In this document: positions 32,842 to 41,937 of the stretch, piece by piece | Layout: each line of letters begins with the position of its first letter | Position numbering within the stretch: position 1 is the stretch's first letter | NCBI RefSeq assembly: GCF_000374105.1 | Contig: NZ_KB893650.1 | Coordinates: 800,862 to 864,861, forward strand | Reading direction: 5' to 3' | DNA length: 64,000 bases | Source: Kangiella aquimarina DSM 16071 | GTDB taxonomy: Bacteria; Pseudomonadota; Gammaproteobacteria; Enterobacterales; Kangiellaceae | Program-made: the position numbers and the translations under genes | Notes under the pieces: model-generated | What the model was told of the DNA's origin: nothing | Database searches by the model: none | Seen by the model: the letters and a program-made list of their open reading frames with translations, nothing else

Positions 32842-33288
32842 CTAACCTAGACGGCTTTTAATTTTTCCGCTGACCTGGCCCATATCGGCACGGCCTTGTA
32901 ATTGAGGCTTTAGAATGCCCATTACTTTGCCCATGTCTTTGATGGATTCTGCGCCAGTGCTGCTGATGGCTTGCTCAATGAGTTCGGCAATTTCGTCATC
33001 AGTTAGTGGCTTTGGAAGGAATTCCTGAAGGACTTCGATTTCCGCATATTCAACGTCGGCCAGTTCTTGACGGCCTGCGTCTTCATATTGCTTGATCGAT
33101 TCGCGACGTTGCTTGACCATTTTATCAAGAATGGCAAGAATCGCGGTATCATCTAACTCGCTTCGAGTATCGACTTCAACTTGTTTGATAGCAGATAGGA
33201 TTAAACGGATAGTCGACAGGCGGGCCTTATCTTTGGCACGCATGGCATCTTTCATGGCTTCTTTAATTCGATCGTTTAGAGCAGACAT
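32842..33288 (-). CDS. yqeY: GatB/YqeY domain protein
   Basis: 148 residues. Seen: LNDRIKEAMKDAMRAKDKARLSTIRLILSAIKQ at the start, then KMVKQRRESIKQYEDAGR and the C-terminal QAISSTGAESIKDMGKVMG with the closing QLQGRADMGQVSGKIKSRL, the full YqeY pattern that resembles the tail domain of the amidotransferase subunit GatB. Known: probably helps in tRNA-dependent amidation or tRNA binding; the exact role is not proven. The frame starts at a TTG at 33294, but ATG 33288 has AAGGA 6 bases upstream. It follows rpsU by 72 bases with a hairpin between them. Confidence 0.93.
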   Translation of the reverse strand: MSALNDRIKEAMKDAMRAKDKARLSTIRLILSAIKQVEVDTRSELDDTAILAILDKMVKQRRESIKQYEDAGRQELADVEYAEIEVLQEFLPKPLTDDEIAELIEQAISSTGAESIKDMGKVMGILKPQLQGRADMGQVSGKIKSRLG

Positions 33289-33314
33289 GGTCAATCCTTA
33301 CTAAGCTAATAGAA

Positions 33315-33354
33315 TTTGGGCTCTTCTTTCGATGGTTCTAGAGAAAAGCCCAAA
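33315..33354 (-). promoter_or_regulatory. Stem-loop between rpsU and yqeY
   Basis: TTTGGGCT (33315-33322) pairs with AGCCCAAA (33347-33354); inner bases pair in part. It begins 6 bases past the rpsU stop. The minus-strand copy is followed by TTCTATT, a weak U-tract. It may be a leaky terminator or processing site that lets rpsU be made in excess over the genes that follow. Confidence 0.55.
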
Positions 33355-33360
33355 CAACTA

Positions 33361-33576
33361 TTAATACAAGCGAGTGCGACGAGCGTTTTCGCGAGCTACT
33401 TTTTTCGCTGCACGTTTTACTGCCGCAGCTTTTTCGCGCTTACGAACAGATGTTGGCTTCTCGTAGTATTCACGCTTACGAACTTCAGCCAAAATACCTG
33501 CTTTCTCGCACGAACGCTTGAAGCGACGTAATGCAACGTCAAATGGCTCGTTTTCTTTAACTCTTACGCTTGGCAT
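33361..33576 (-). CDS. rpsU: 30S ribosomal protein S21
   Basis: 71 residues, identical length to E. coli S21. Seen: [20 protein letters not shown] at the start, [20 protein letters not shown] in the middle and a highly basic tail ending RTRLY. Known: binds near the anti-Shine-Dalgarno end of 16S rRNA and helps initiation. AGGTGATTT precedes the ATG. First gene of the rpsU-yqeY-dnaG-rpoD cluster, divergent from tsaD as in most gammaproteobacteria. Confidence 0.98.
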   Translation of the reverse strand: MPSVRVKENEPFDVALRRFKRSCEKAGILAEVRKREYYEKPTSVRKREKAAAVKRAAKKVARENARRTRLY

Positions 33577-33874
33577 TAAAAATCACCTAACCTTAAAATG
33601 TATGTTTATTAAAAAGTAAATAAAATCAGTACGTTACAATTGGTGAAACGAGAGAATCACCAAGAGGGCGCAAATTTTAATCATTTTTTGATCAAAAAGC
33701 AAAGATAAACCCATGAAATATTGATTTTAGCCGGTTTTGGCCTGTGATTTGTCGGGAACTCGCTAATTGGCGCAAACTCCATTAAAATTGCCTGCAACTT
33801 TTGTCGGCTCATTCTGTTGCTCGATTCTTCGGGCAGCACTATACCAGCCGGACAGCGTAAAAAGGCTTATATTG

Positions 33875-34897
33875 ATGAAAATTCTTGGTATTGAAACTTC
33901 CTGCGATGAAACCGGAATTGCTATTTACGATAGCGAGCAGGGCATCATTGCGGATGCATTATTCAGCCAGATTAAGCTGCATGCTGAGTACGGTGGTGTG
34001 GTGCCTGAGTTGGCGTCGCGTGATCATGTGCGCAAAACCATTCCATTGATAAAGAAAGTCATGGCAGAGTCTGGCTGCACGCCAGCTGACATTGATGCTA
34101 TCGCCTACACTAAAGGCCCGGGTTTAATTGGTGCGCTGTTTGTTGGAGTCGGCATTGGTCGCAGTCTGGCTTATGCCTGGGATGTCCCGGCGATTGGCGT
34201 GCATCATATGGAAGGGCACTTGTTAGCACCGATGCTGGAGGACGATAAGCCAGAGTTCCCGTTTGTTGCCTTGCTGGTTTCCGGTGGTCACTCAATGCTG
34301 GTGGATGTTCAGAGTTTGGGCCATTACACCATTCTGGGCGAATCAATTGATGATGCAGCTGGTGAGGCGTTTGATAAAACCGCCAAGATTATGGGGCTCG
34401 GTTATCCGGGTGGACCGGCGCTTGCTAAGTTGGCTGAAAAAGGTCGACCAGGCATATATAAGTTACCGAGACCGATGACCGATCGACCTGGTTTAGACTT
34501 TAGTTTCAGTGGTCTGAAAACTGCGGTAGCTAACCTGTATCGTGATTCAGACAAGACAGAACAGGATCTGGCGGATATTGCCTACGCCTTTCAGGAAGCC
34601 GTTGTCGACACCATTTATATTAAGTGTCGTCGTGCGCTAGAACAAACTGGTTATCAGTCCTTGGTTGTTGCAGGCGGAGTAAGTGCTAACATTTCATTAC
34701 GCGAGAAGCTTACCAGTTTGCTGGAGAGTAAAGGTGGTAAAGCCTATTACCCCAGGCTTCAATTCTGTACAGATAATGGTGCCATGATTGCTTATGCAGG
34801 CTATTGCCGCTACCAGCAGATCATCAGCCAGCAAGGGCAATTTGAGGAACCTGCTGTTCGTGCGCAGCCGCGCTGGCCAATTGCGGACTTAGGGTAG
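33875..34897 (+). CDS. tsaD: tRNA N6-adenosine threonylcarbamoyltransferase
   Basis: 340 residues from the ATG at 33875 (AAAGG upstream); the open frame reaches back to 33767 but the extra 36 residues are not family-like. Transfers threonylcarbamoyl to A37 of ANN-decoding tRNAs together with TsaB and TsaE. Seen: [15 protein letters not shown] at the start, the metal-site motif HMEGH with His111 and His115 (same numbers as in E. coli), [34 protein letters not shown] and the closing [12 protein letters not shown]. It is divergent from rpsU; the 298-base gap must hold both promoters. It converges on a small lipoprotein gene. Confidence 0.97.
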   Translation: MKILGIETSCDETGIAIYDSEQGIIADALFSQIKLHAEYGGVVPELASRDHVRKTIPLIKKVMAESGCTPADIDAIAYTKGPGLIGALFVGVGIGRSLAYAWDVPAIGVHHMEGHLLAPMLEDDKPEFPFVALLVSGGHSMLVDVQSLGHYTILGESIDDAAGEAFDKTAKIMGLGYPGGPALAKLAEKGRPGIYKLPRPMTDRPGLDFSFSGLKTAVANLYRDSDKTEQDLADIAYAFQEAVVDTIYIKCRRALEQTGYQSLVVAGGVSANISLREKLTSLLESKGGKAYYPRLQFCTDNGAMIAYAGYCRYQQIISQQGQFEEPAVRAQPRWPIADLG

Positions 34898-34955
34898 CTC
34901 GAAATATGATGGGTTACGGCTGTCTAACGCTTGTACCGTCTTCAACGTTTCAAAC

Positions 34956-35297
34956 TTAAATCCCGCCCCAGGCTCGTAATTTTCTGGGGTCATGTCTTCT
35001 CTGATTATGCGATAACTCTAGAACTTGCTCTGCGCTTAAACCATCCAATGGGTTACTGGTTGGCAGCAGGCTAAATTCTTTCTGGGTTTGGTAAGTGTGT
35101 AGTGCCTGCTTAATGGCTTGATCAAACTGCTTTAGGCGAGTGTCATCCACTTGCGCTCTAACCTCTTTCAGGGTTTTATTAAATGCTTGTGGGTCGGTAG
35201 TATCCAGACGTGGTTTCTGGCTGTTTTGCTGACAGCCACCAATAATTCCAACACACATCAATATGCTAACCAGTAAAGGCAATACTTTTCCTTTCAT
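34956..35297 (-). CDS. Small lipoprotein, DUF6694-like
   Basis: 113 residues. Seen: a lipoprotein signal peptide with lipobox GIIGGC (Cys22), then PRLDTTDPQAFNKTLKEV and a helical region ending LDGLSAEQVLELS, which is the layout of DUF6694 lipoproteins (a short D-T-S/T start, one helix, then DGxTAExV). Known: no function assigned. The C-terminal tail (HNQRRHDPRKLRAWGGI) is basic and not family-like, which could mean a frameshift near the 3' end or simple divergence. GGAG lies 8 bases before the ATG. Confidence 0.8.
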   Translation of the reverse strand: MKGKVLPLLVSILMCVGIIGGCQQNSQKPRLDTTDPQAFNKTLKEVRAQVDDTRLKQFDQAIKQALHTYQTQKEFSLLPTSNPLDGLSAEQVLELSHNQRRHDPRKLRAWGGI

Positions 35298-35405
35298 CCT
35301 TTTTTCTCCATTGCTATATGGTTGAATATCTTGCGTATGTTTTTGATAAACTGTTTTTATCGCAAGTTTGTTACCTTATTCTTTAATAACTATTATTCTT
35401 TTCTT

Positions 35406-35431
35406 AAAAAAACCGACTCAAAAGAGCCGGT
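35406..35431 (-). terminator. Terminator of the S41 peptidase gene
   Basis: On the minus strand: ACCGGCTC, loop TTTT, GAGTCGGT, then a run of seven T. One G-T wobble. It lies 62 bases past the stop codon. Confidence 0.88.
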
Positions 35432-35493
35432 GATTCACTGATTTAATATCAGGGGTAGGTTTATGTGTTCTTGAAAACTCTTACCCAATCTCC

Positions 35494-36771
35494 TTAATTC
35501 TGAACCAAAGTATGAGTTTTGCGGCTGTTGATGTCTTGAATGACCCAGCCTAAGCTTTTATCGTTGGCACGCATGTAATCTTCAGCGGTCAATTCAATCG
35601 CAACGTCTGGGAAAACTGCATCCGCATCCCTGTCTTCAAAGCGATACATTCTTTTTGAGTAAGTCACAATCAGACCAGAGTTTGGTAGAGTGAACTGCCA
35701 CATATCCTGATAACCGTTAGGCTTTGAGCCGGTAGGCTGCCCCACCAATGTTGCATTCAATAACTGGGCAAACTGAGAGGCGTTTGACATAGCCGCAGAG
35801 TAGGTATTGTTGTCAATCATGACGTAAACACCTGACTTCCAATTAACGCTGTTAGCAAGTACTAACACTTGCGCCAGCTTAAGTCCGATAAAGAAGTCGC
35901 CACCTTGATTACCACGTAGGTCAATGATCAGGTTCTCGGTTTTGTAGTGGTTGATGAAGCGAAGCAACTCGGCAGACATCTCGTCCATTTTGGACATTGA
36001 GCTGTACTTTTCAAAGTTGATATAAACAGTTTTGCCTTTGTCTGCGGCACCATACCAAAGGTGATCGTCAACGCCACCATAAGGCTTAAAGGGAAGCTTC
36101 TGTTTGAAGTTGATGCGCTGAGTAATTTGGTTGCTGGTGCTCGCAGCCATGTGATATTTGAAGCTTTGGTTAAAGTTTTTGAAGGTGAATTCGACAGAAT
36201 CCAGGCTGTCGATAATACCTAAACCTCTTAATAGCTCAGCAGTCATCATGTATTCGGCAACTCGAACAGGAGTTGAGTAGTCATTTTCAGCAAATGGTAC
36301 TATTTCAGCAAACATCTCATACACTTGTTTCACGGGCTTGCCATTGATTGCAGTAAGCTCATTGCCAATCAAGTTGGAGTATTCGTTAGAAGACCCGGTA
36401 ACCAGAACTTCATCGTTGATGACTTTCAACTCTATGGGAAACTTGTGATATTGCTGATCCCACAAAGGAACAGTAGTGTGGCCATCGCCAATCTTGTGAG
36501 TTAGGCGCATCAATTCAATGATGATTTGCTCGTGAGTAAGAGTTGGGAGCTGACTTTTAATCGCGCTGATTTCACGCTCAAAGTCTTTATAGGTAAGCTT
36601 GTGGTAAAGATCGATATGCTTTTCTTCAAGGATTCTCCAGTAAGCATCAATATCCTGACTCCACTTCTCAGCATCAGCCTGGCTAACTGCAGTTGCGCTG
36701 TGCGAAGTGATAGCCGCTAGCAAGGGTAGGGCTAATAGGAATGAAAATGCTTTTTTACTGAATATCTTCAT
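35494..36771 (-). CDS. Secreted S41-family (C-terminal-processing type) peptidase
   Basis: 425 residues. Seen: a signal peptide (about 1-28, ending SATA), an N-terminal helical domain with WRILEEKHIDLYHKL and LTHKIGDGHTTV (tail of the TSP cap), then the S41 core: LIIDLRGNQGGDFFIGLKLA near 285-304, the nucleophile Ser325 in NNTYSAAMSN, VGQPTGSKPNGY, and a closing AVFPDVAIELTAEDYM. No clear PDZ domain is seen, so this is the short secreted S41 type rather than Prc/CtpA. Its upstream region carries three copies of a 17-base motif (36827-36920). Substrate unknown; periplasmic or extracellular. Confidence 0.88.
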   Translation of the reverse strand: MKIFSKKAFSFLLALPLLAAITSHSATAVSQADAEKWSQDIDAYWRILEEKHIDLYHKLTYKDFEREISAIKSQLPTLTHEQIIIELMRLTHKIGDGHTTVPLWDQQYHKFPIELKVINDEVLVTGSSNEYSNLIGNELTAINGKPVKQVYEMFAEIVPFAENDYSTPVRVAEYMMTAELLRGLGIIDSLDSVEFTFKNFNQSFKYHMAASTSNQITQRINFKQKLPFKPYGGVDDHLWYGAADKGKTVYINFEKYSSMSKMDEMSAELLRFINHYKTENLIIDLRGNQGGDFFIGLKLAQVLVLANSVNWKSGVYVMIDNNTYSAAMSNASQFAQLLNATLVGQPTGSKPNGYQDMWQFTLPNSGLIVTYSKRMYRFEDRDADAVFPDVAIELTAEDYMRANDKSLGWVIQDINSRKTHTLVQN

Positions 36772-37088
36772 TTGGACCCTCCTGGTCGGTTACCTATATT
36801 GAAGAAGTTGCAAAATTTACTATAACTGTCAGGATTTTTTACATCTCTGTGATGTCTATAATATACCTGTCAGAATTTTTTACAACTAATTCCATCCATA
36901 AAATGTAAAAAAGTTTGACACTTTTTCCGAAGTGCTTTTTATGCACGTTATAGAGTTGATTGATATTTAACCATATAAGCATCGATTTATTGTGAATATC
37001 AAATGAACTTTGCTGATCAAATGTAAAATTTGCTGGTGTAAGCTGAGAATTGGCGGGTTTCAGGAGTGATTATTGCAAAATCAATGAG
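36772..37088. other. Intergenic region upstream of the S41 peptidase gene
   Basis: 317 bases between the S41 start and the end of the Bcr/CflA gene, both on the minus strand. It contains the triple 17-base motif described separately and otherwise AT-rich sequence. No terminator for the upstream bcr-like gene was recognised. Confidence 0.5.
36827..36920. promoter_or_regulatory. Three copies of a 17-base motif, TGTCArrnTTTTTTACA
   Basis: TGTCAGGATTTTTTACA at 36827-36843, TGTCAGAATTTTTTACA at 36868-36884 and, inverted, TGTAAAAAAGTTTGACA at 36904-36920. The two direct copies are 41 bases apart (about four helical turns) and the third 36 bases further. The nearest start codon is that of the S41 peptidase, 56 bases away on the minus strand. 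The regularity suggests binding sites of one regulator. Confidence 0.65.
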
Positions 37089-38273
37089 TTAGCTAAGGCT
37101 TAGACGTCGTCTAATTAACTGCACAATCATGACAATAGCAACGGATGCGAACATCAAAATCGCGAAATTGAGCGGGGTTCCATCAAAGAGAAGTGCCAGA
37201 ATTGGTCCCGCCAAAGCACCACTGCCAAAACGCAGTGTGCCAATTACCGCTGTGGCAGTGCCGGTTTGCTGGGGAAATTGATTGAGAATCAGGCCATCTG
37301 AATTGACGGTTATCAGCGCCAAGGACCCAATCAAAGGGAATAAGGCACCAACCGTCCAATACAGCGACCAGCCAAAAACAGTCACCAGTACAAGACTTAA
37401 GGCGAAGATATTGGCAATAACGGTACCAATCATCAGCATTCTAGCCGAGCCAGCTCGCTCAACGGTGCGGGTGTTGATGATATTGGTAATCATCAAGGCG
37501 ACGACATTGGCGCCAAACAAAATACTGAATTTGCCTTCGCTGACCCCAAAATACTCGATATAGACGAAAGAAATGGTGGTGATATAGCAAAAGAAGCCAA
37601 AGGAGCCCATCATCGAGCTGATGATATTGAGCCTTGACGCTGGGTGACTGAAGACCAGTTTATAATTACTGGCAAACTCATGCAGCCACTTACGCTCCGA
37701 TCGTAGCGGCAGGTTTTTCGGCAGCTTCCAGATAACCAGCAGCAGAATAAAGACCGCATAACCGGCCAGACTGAGGAATATGGTGCGCCACACCGATAAC
37801 TCCAGAATAAAGCTGCCGATGCCGGGGGCGATCATTGGCGCCACCATCATGATCAGGCTGACATAGGACAACCCCTTGGCAGTATGTTCTTTATACAAGT
37901 CACGAATGATACCGGGTACAACCACGGTGGCTCCGCTGCCGAACGCAGCCTGCACAAAACGGTAAGCAAGGAATTGATTAATGGACTCCGTAAAAGCCAG
38001 TAACAGAGAAGTGATGATAAAGCCTGTTAATCCAACGAGAGCAACTTTGCGGCGACCGATCCGGTCAGCAATTGGACCGAACATCATCATGCCCAATGCA
38101 TAACCTGCCAAGTAGAGACTCAAAGAGACCTGAATCGCACTCGAGGTAGTGCCAAGCTCCTTTGCGATGATTGGCATCGCAGGTAAATACATATCAATCG
38201 CCAGCGGTGTAATGGCCACCATGGAGGCGAGTAGTGGGAGTAGGTGCGCTACATTGATTTTACTGCGAGTCAT
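37089..38273 (-). CDS. Bcr/CflA-family drug efflux MFS transporter
   Basis: 394 residues, 12 membrane helices. Seen: ATP-free MFS features of the DHA1 Bcr/CflA group: AIDMYLPAMPIIAKELGTT in helix 1, SLYLAGYALGMMMFGPIADRIGRRKV (motif A between helices 2 and 3), RFVQAAFGSGATVVVPGIIRDLY and the motif C-like VAPMIAPGIGSFIL in helix 5. Known: proton-coupled export of drugs such as bicyclomycin or chloramphenicol, or of sulfur compounds. The start overlaps the end of plsY by 14 bases on the same strand, so the two are probably co-transcribed. The substrate is not predictable here. Confidence 0.92.
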   Translation of the reverse strand: MTRSKINVAHLLPLLASMVAITPLAIDMYLPAMPIIAKELGTTSSAIQVSLSLYLAGYALGMMMFGPIADRIGRRKVALVGLTGFIITSLLLAFTESINQFLAYRFVQAAFGSGATVVVPGIIRDLYKEHTAKGLSYVSLIMMVAPMIAPGIGSFILELSVWRTIFLSLAGYAVFILLLVIWKLPKNLPLRSERKWLHEFASNYKLVFSHPASRLNIISSMMGSFGFFCYITTISFVYIEYFGVSEGKFSILFGANVVALMITNIINTRTVERAGSARMLMIGTVIANIFALSLVLVTVFGWSLYWTVGALFPLIGSLALITVNSDGLILNQFPQQTGTATAVIGTLRFGSGALAGPILALLFDGTPLNFAILMFASVAIVMIVQLIRRRLSLS

Positions 38274-38865
38274 TACTTCTCTTATCGGTAATTTTACGTT
38301 CGGTACCTTGCCACAGGTTTCTTATGTTGCGATGGTGTCTGGCGGTCAGTATCAGGAACATGGCAAATAGGGGGAAGAAATACTTATGATCCAGATAAAA
38401 GCCGAAGGCAGCAACAGCAAAACTGGATAGTATGGATGCCAATGACGCATAACGGGTAAAGAATGCGGTAACCAGCCAGGTAACAATGCAATAGGCTAAT
38501 AACAGAGGCGACAGAGCAACCAGAGCACCAAAATAGGTGGCCATGCCTTTGCCGCCCTTGAAGCGGAAATAAATAGGATAAAGGTGGCCGATAAAAGCCA
38601 TGAAACCAACCCAACCCAGATTTCGATTATGTAAATCCAACGCATAACCAATCAGGATCGGAATGATGGCTTTCAGCATGTCACCGAGTAGGGTAAATAT
38701 GGCTGCTTTTTTGCCACCCAGTCTCAATACATTCGTCGCGCCTGGGTTGTGCGAGCCAAATTTACGTGGATCCGGCAGGCCCATAATGCGACAAACGATG
38801 ACCGCACTCGAAATAGAGCCCGTCAGGTAAGCCAGTAGCCAAAGCCCGGCAAGTTGCCATTCCAT
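38260..38865 (-). CDS. plsY: Glycerol-3-phosphate acyltransferase PlsY
   Basis: 201 residues, inner-membrane enzyme that acylates glycerol-3-phosphate with acyl-phosphate, the first step of phospholipid synthesis. Seen: GSISSAVIVCRIMGLPDPRK, the motif GSHNPGATNVLRLGGKKAA, the second site GHLYPIYFRFKGGKGMATYFG and the third near the end, AVAAFGFYLDHKYFFPLF with a basic tail RHHRNIRNLWQGTERKI. These are the three conserved PlsY motifs. It is divergent from folB, as is common in this group, and overlaps the Bcr/CflA gene. Confidence 0.96.
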   Translation of the reverse strand: MEWQLAGLWLLAYLTGSISSAVIVCRIMGLPDPRKFGSHNPGATNVLRLGGKKAAIFTLLGDMLKAIIPILIGYALDLHNRNLGWVGFMAFIGHLYPIYFRFKGGKGMATYFGALVALSPLLLAYCIVTWLVTAFFTRYASLASILSSFAVAAFGFYLDHKYFFPLFAMFLILTARHHRNIRNLWQGTERKITDKRSNDSQ

Positions 38866-39119
38866 TATCAGTTCTTATCCTTTGCGCAGCATTTTGTGTT
38901 TACAACAGCCTTCATTAACCTGAATAAACTCCATCTTATTGTTTAGCGCCCATTTATTCATAGAGAACTAACTCAAATCGAGGCACCGCGGATTTTCTAT
39001 AGGATACTGTTATTTTTTAATCAGGTCATGGGAAAGTCTTTGATTTGTGTAATCAAATGACCTTTTCTTTGCTATCCTATGACCCACATTAACCATAAAC
39101 ATCAAACCAAGAGTCGCCT

Positions 39120-39473
39120 GTGGACATCGTTTTTATTGAAGACTTAAAAGTAGATACGGTCATTGGTATTTATGACTGGGAACGACAAATCCGTCAAACC
39201 ATCAGCATTGATCTGGAAATGGCGCATGATATTCAGCCAGCAGCCCAGGAAGATACCATCGACAAGTGTCTTGATTATAAATCTGTGGCTAAACGCATTA
39301 TTAGTTTTGTTGAGGAATCTGAATTCCAGCTGGTTGAAACTCTGGCAGAGAAAATTGCTGAAATTGTTCGCAATGAATTTAATGTGCCCTGGTTGAAGTT
39401 AAAGCTTAGCAAGCCAGGGGCTGTTCGTGGTTCTAAAAACGTTGGAGTGATCATCGAACGCGGCACCAAGTAA
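39120..39473 (+). CDS. folB: Dihydroneopterin aldolase
   Basis: 117 residues. Splits dihydroneopterin to hydroxymethyl-dihydropterin and glycolaldehyde in folate synthesis; works as an octamer in the cytoplasm. Seen: IEDLKVDTVIGIYDWERQIRQ at the start, DTIDKCLDYKSVAKRIISFV in the middle, FQLVETLAEKIAEIV and KLSKPGAVRGSKNVGVIIER at the end, the complete FolB pattern. The start is GTG at 39120; no strong ribosome site is visible. Its stop is 4 bases before the folK start. Confidence 0.95.
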   Translation: MDIVFIEDLKVDTVIGIYDWERQIRQTISIDLEMAHDIQPAAQEDTIDKCLDYKSVAKRIISFVEESEFQLVETLAEKIAEIVRNEFNVPWLKLKLSKPGAVRGSKNVGVIIERGTK

Positions 39474-39476
39474 GTT

Positions 39477-39974
39477 ATGGCTATTATTTATATCAGTATC
39501 GGCAGTAATCAGGATGCGGCACGCCAGATCCGATATGGGGTGCAGCGCCTTGATGAAATGTTCAGCCATTTAAAACTGTCGAAAGTTTATGAAAGTGAAG
39601 CGGTGGGATTTGAGGGCGATAATTTTCTCAATCTGGTGGCAAGAGCGGAAACCCAGCTGACGATTGCACAGGTGGAGCAGATATTTAAAGCCATCGAAAA
39701 AGAAGCCGGTCGTCGGCGCGATGTTCCGAAATTTAGTGATCGCGCTCTGGATATCGACCTTTTGCTTTATGATGATGTGATTTGCGAGCAACCCATTCAC
39801 TTGCCGCGCGGAGAAATCCTACATCACGCCTTTGTACTGCAACCTCTGGCAGAAATAGAACCGCAAAGAAAACATCCGGTCATAAACAAAACGTATCAGG
39901 AACTGTGGCAGGCTTTTAGTAAAAAAGAACAACAAAAGTTATGGGCCATAGAATTCGATTGGCAACAGCAATAA
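39477..39974 (+). CDS. folK: 2-amino-4-hydroxy-6-hydroxymethyldihydropteridine pyrophosphokinase
   Basis: 165 residues. Transfers pyrophosphate from ATP to the pterin made by FolB. Seen: IYISIGSNQDAARQIRYGVQ at the start, YESEAVGFEGDNFLNLVARAET, the signature block RRDVPKFSDRALDIDLLLYDD and LPRGEILHHAFVLQPLAEI. The second hydrophilic loop is short, as in many gammaproteobacterial enzymes. It follows folB by 3 bases and precedes the pteridine reductase by 13. Confidence 0.95.
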   Translation: MAIIYISIGSNQDAARQIRYGVQRLDEMFSHLKLSKVYESEAVGFEGDNFLNLVARAETQLTIAQVEQIFKAIEKEAGRRRDVPKFSDRALDIDLLLYDDVICEQPIHLPRGEILHHAFVLQPLAEIEPQRKHPVINKTYQELWQAFSKKEQQKLWAIEFDWQQQ

Positions 39975-39987
39975 AAGGTAAGAATTC

Positions 39988-40704
39988 ATGAGTCAGCAGA
40001 AAGTAGCGATTGTTACTGGTGGAGCCATTCGAGTGGGGCGAGCGATAGCTCTTGAGCTTGCCAGGCAAGGCTACGCTATCGCATTGCATTATAATCATTC
40101 GAGAGATAGCGCCGAGCAAACCGCCAGTGATATTGAAGCACTTGGCGTTCAAGTAAAATTGATAGGTGCGAATCTTTCCGAACCCGATAGCTGTGCTGAT
40201 GTGGTGGCCGAGGCTGCAGAGCTGGGTGATCTGTCTGTATTAATCAACAGCGCTGCAATCTTTCCTGAAAACGATACGATCAATGATGATCTGTCGCACT
40301 GGAATCAGGTGATGAATCTTAACTTGCGAGCGCCACTGTTATTGAGTCAGGCTTTTGCAGCAAGTAAGCCCCAGCAGGCTCATATCATTAATATTCTAGA
40401 CGCTCGAATTAATCATCCAGCGGGCGACCACCTGGTGTACCGTCTATCGAAGGCTGGTCTTTGGCATTTAACGGAATCTCTCGCGCGTGAGTTGGCTCCG
40501 GATATTCAGGTCAACGGTTTGGCATTGGGTGCTATCTTGCCACCGCCAGGAGCAGACGCTGATCATTTTGCGCGTATGGCCGAGCATATCCCGCTTAAGC
40601 GAACCGGTAATCCTCAGGCAATTGCCGATGGCGTTGCATTTTTGATTCAGCAGTCATTTATCACCGGCATCATCATCCCGGTTGATGGTGGTGAATTCCT
40701 CTAA
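39988..40704 (+). CDS. Pteridine reductase-type SDR (FolM-like)
   Basis: 238 residues. Seen: the SDR cofactor motif VTGGAIRVGRAIA with the Arg that marks NADPH-using pteridine reductases, LINSAAIF, Asp138 in NILDARINH in place of the usual SDR Ser, and the catalytic Tyr151-x3-Lys155 (YRLSKAG). The Asp-Tyr-Lys set is that of PTR1 and FolM rather than of ordinary SDRs. It should reduce dihydrofolate or dihydromonapterin. Its place directly after folB-folK supports a pterin substrate. AAGGTAAG lies 9 bases before the ATG. Confidence 0.9.
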   Translation: MSQQKVAIVTGGAIRVGRAIALELARQGYAIALHYNHSRDSAEQTASDIEALGVQVKLIGANLSEPDSCADVVAEAAELGDLSVLINSAAIFPENDTINDDLSHWNQVMNLNLRAPLLLSQAFAASKPQQAHIINILDARINHPAGDHLVYRLSKAGLWHLTESLARELAPDIQVNGLALGAILPPPGADADHFARMAEHIPLKRTGNPQAIADGVAFLIQQSFITGIIIPVDGGEFL

Positions 40705-40722
40705 CCATAATACTTATAAGTC

Positions 40723-41937
40723 ATGGTGCATTTTTTAAAGGATTATCCAACCTATTTTGAATGGCTTACAGAACAGTGCCGTTCGCTTAAGGTGCCGCTG
40801 GTGAATGGCATTCAGGGCAAAACCAGTTATCGTTTGAGCCAGACCATTGCCGGTGAAATTGAAAAGCTGGGCGCACTACCTTTTAGCCAATTCATGCATC
40901 ATGCACTGTATGAGCCAGGACTTGGCTACTATAGTGCAGGAAGCCATAAACTGGGAGAAGGTGGTGACTTTGTGACGGCTCCTGAACTGTCACCATTATT
41001 TGCTCAGACTCTGGCCAAAAGTTTTATCAAAGTATTTGAACAGAGTGAAGCACAGGTACTTGAGCTTGGTGCAGGTAGCGGTACTTTTGCAGTTGAGCTG
41101 ATGAAAGAATTGGAAGTTAAGAATAGTCTGCCCCAACACTATTACATTCTTGAGGTATCCGCGGATTTAAAGCAACGGCAAAGACAGGCCATTGAGCAGT
41201 CGATACCGCATTTGGCCAGTCGCTTTATATGGCTTGACCATCTGCCCAGACAGTTTTCAGGTGTAATTTTTGCCAATGAAGTGGCTGATGCTCTGCCTGT
41301 TGATTTGGTGCGCAAGCAGAAGAACCAATTGCAAAAAGCTCACGTTAAGCTGGATGATTCTGGCTATCGGTTGAGCTGGCAAGAAACAGAATCAATTCAG
41401 GAAGTTAATCCATATCTGAAACAGTGGCCGCATGGCTATATGACGGAACATCACCTACAAACCGAGTTCTGGTTGGAGGGGCTGGTCGAGAGCCTGAGCA
41501 AAGGCGCAATCATACTGTTCGACTATGGGTACAGTGCTGATGAGTATTATGAATCTCACCGAACGCATGGAACCCTGCAGTGCTATTACCAGCAGCACAA
41601 ACATCATAGTCCACTGTTATTACCGGGTCTTCAGGATATCACCGCCTCCGTAAATTTTAGTCAGATAGCTTATATAGCGCATAAGTTAGGTGCGGAGATT
41701 GTCGGTTACTGTGAACAGGCCCTGTTCCTGATGTCCAGCGGCATTGAACAGCAAGCAGCAAAGCTAGCCGAAAGCCTCGGATCTGATACAATGGCGCAGG
41801 TCAAAATCAGCCAGCAGCTCAAAAAATTGCTGATGCCTGATGAGATGGGCGAAAACTGCAAAGTGCTGGTCGCCTCTAAAAACTGCACTGTTCAACTACA
41901 AGGTTTTGCATTGAGCAATAAATTACATCGCTTATGA
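40723..41937 (+). CDS. MidA/NDUFAF7-family SAM-dependent methyltransferase
   Basis: 404 residues. Seen: PFSQFMHHALYEPGLGYYSAG near the start, GGDFVTAPELSPLFAQTLAK, the SAM site VLELGAGSGTFAVELMKEL, IFANEVADALPVDLVRK and FDYGYSADEYYESHRTHGTL, which together define the DUF185/COG1565 group. Known: the mitochondrial member NDUFAF7 methylates an Arg of complex I subunit NDUFS2; bacterial roles are less clear. It lies in the fol cluster, 18 bases after the reductase, and its stop overlaps the next start (ATGA). Confidence 0.92.
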   Translation: MVHFLKDYPTYFEWLTEQCRSLKVPLVNGIQGKTSYRLSQTIAGEIEKLGALPFSQFMHHALYEPGLGYYSAGSHKLGEGGDFVTAPELSPLFAQTLAKSFIKVFEQSEAQVLELGAGSGTFAVELMKELEVKNSLPQHYYILEVSADLKQRQRQAIEQSIPHLASRFIWLDHLPRQFSGVIFANEVADALPVDLVRKQKNQLQKAHVKLDDSGYRLSWQETESIQEVNPYLKQWPHGYMTEHHLQTEFWLEGLVESLSKGAIILFDYGYSADEYYESHRTHGTLQCYYQQHKHHSPLLLPGLQDITASVNFSQIAYIAHKLGAEIVGYCEQALFLMSSGIEQQAAKLAESLGSDTMAQVKISQQLKKLLMPDEMGENCKVLVASKNCTVQLQGFALSNKLHRL

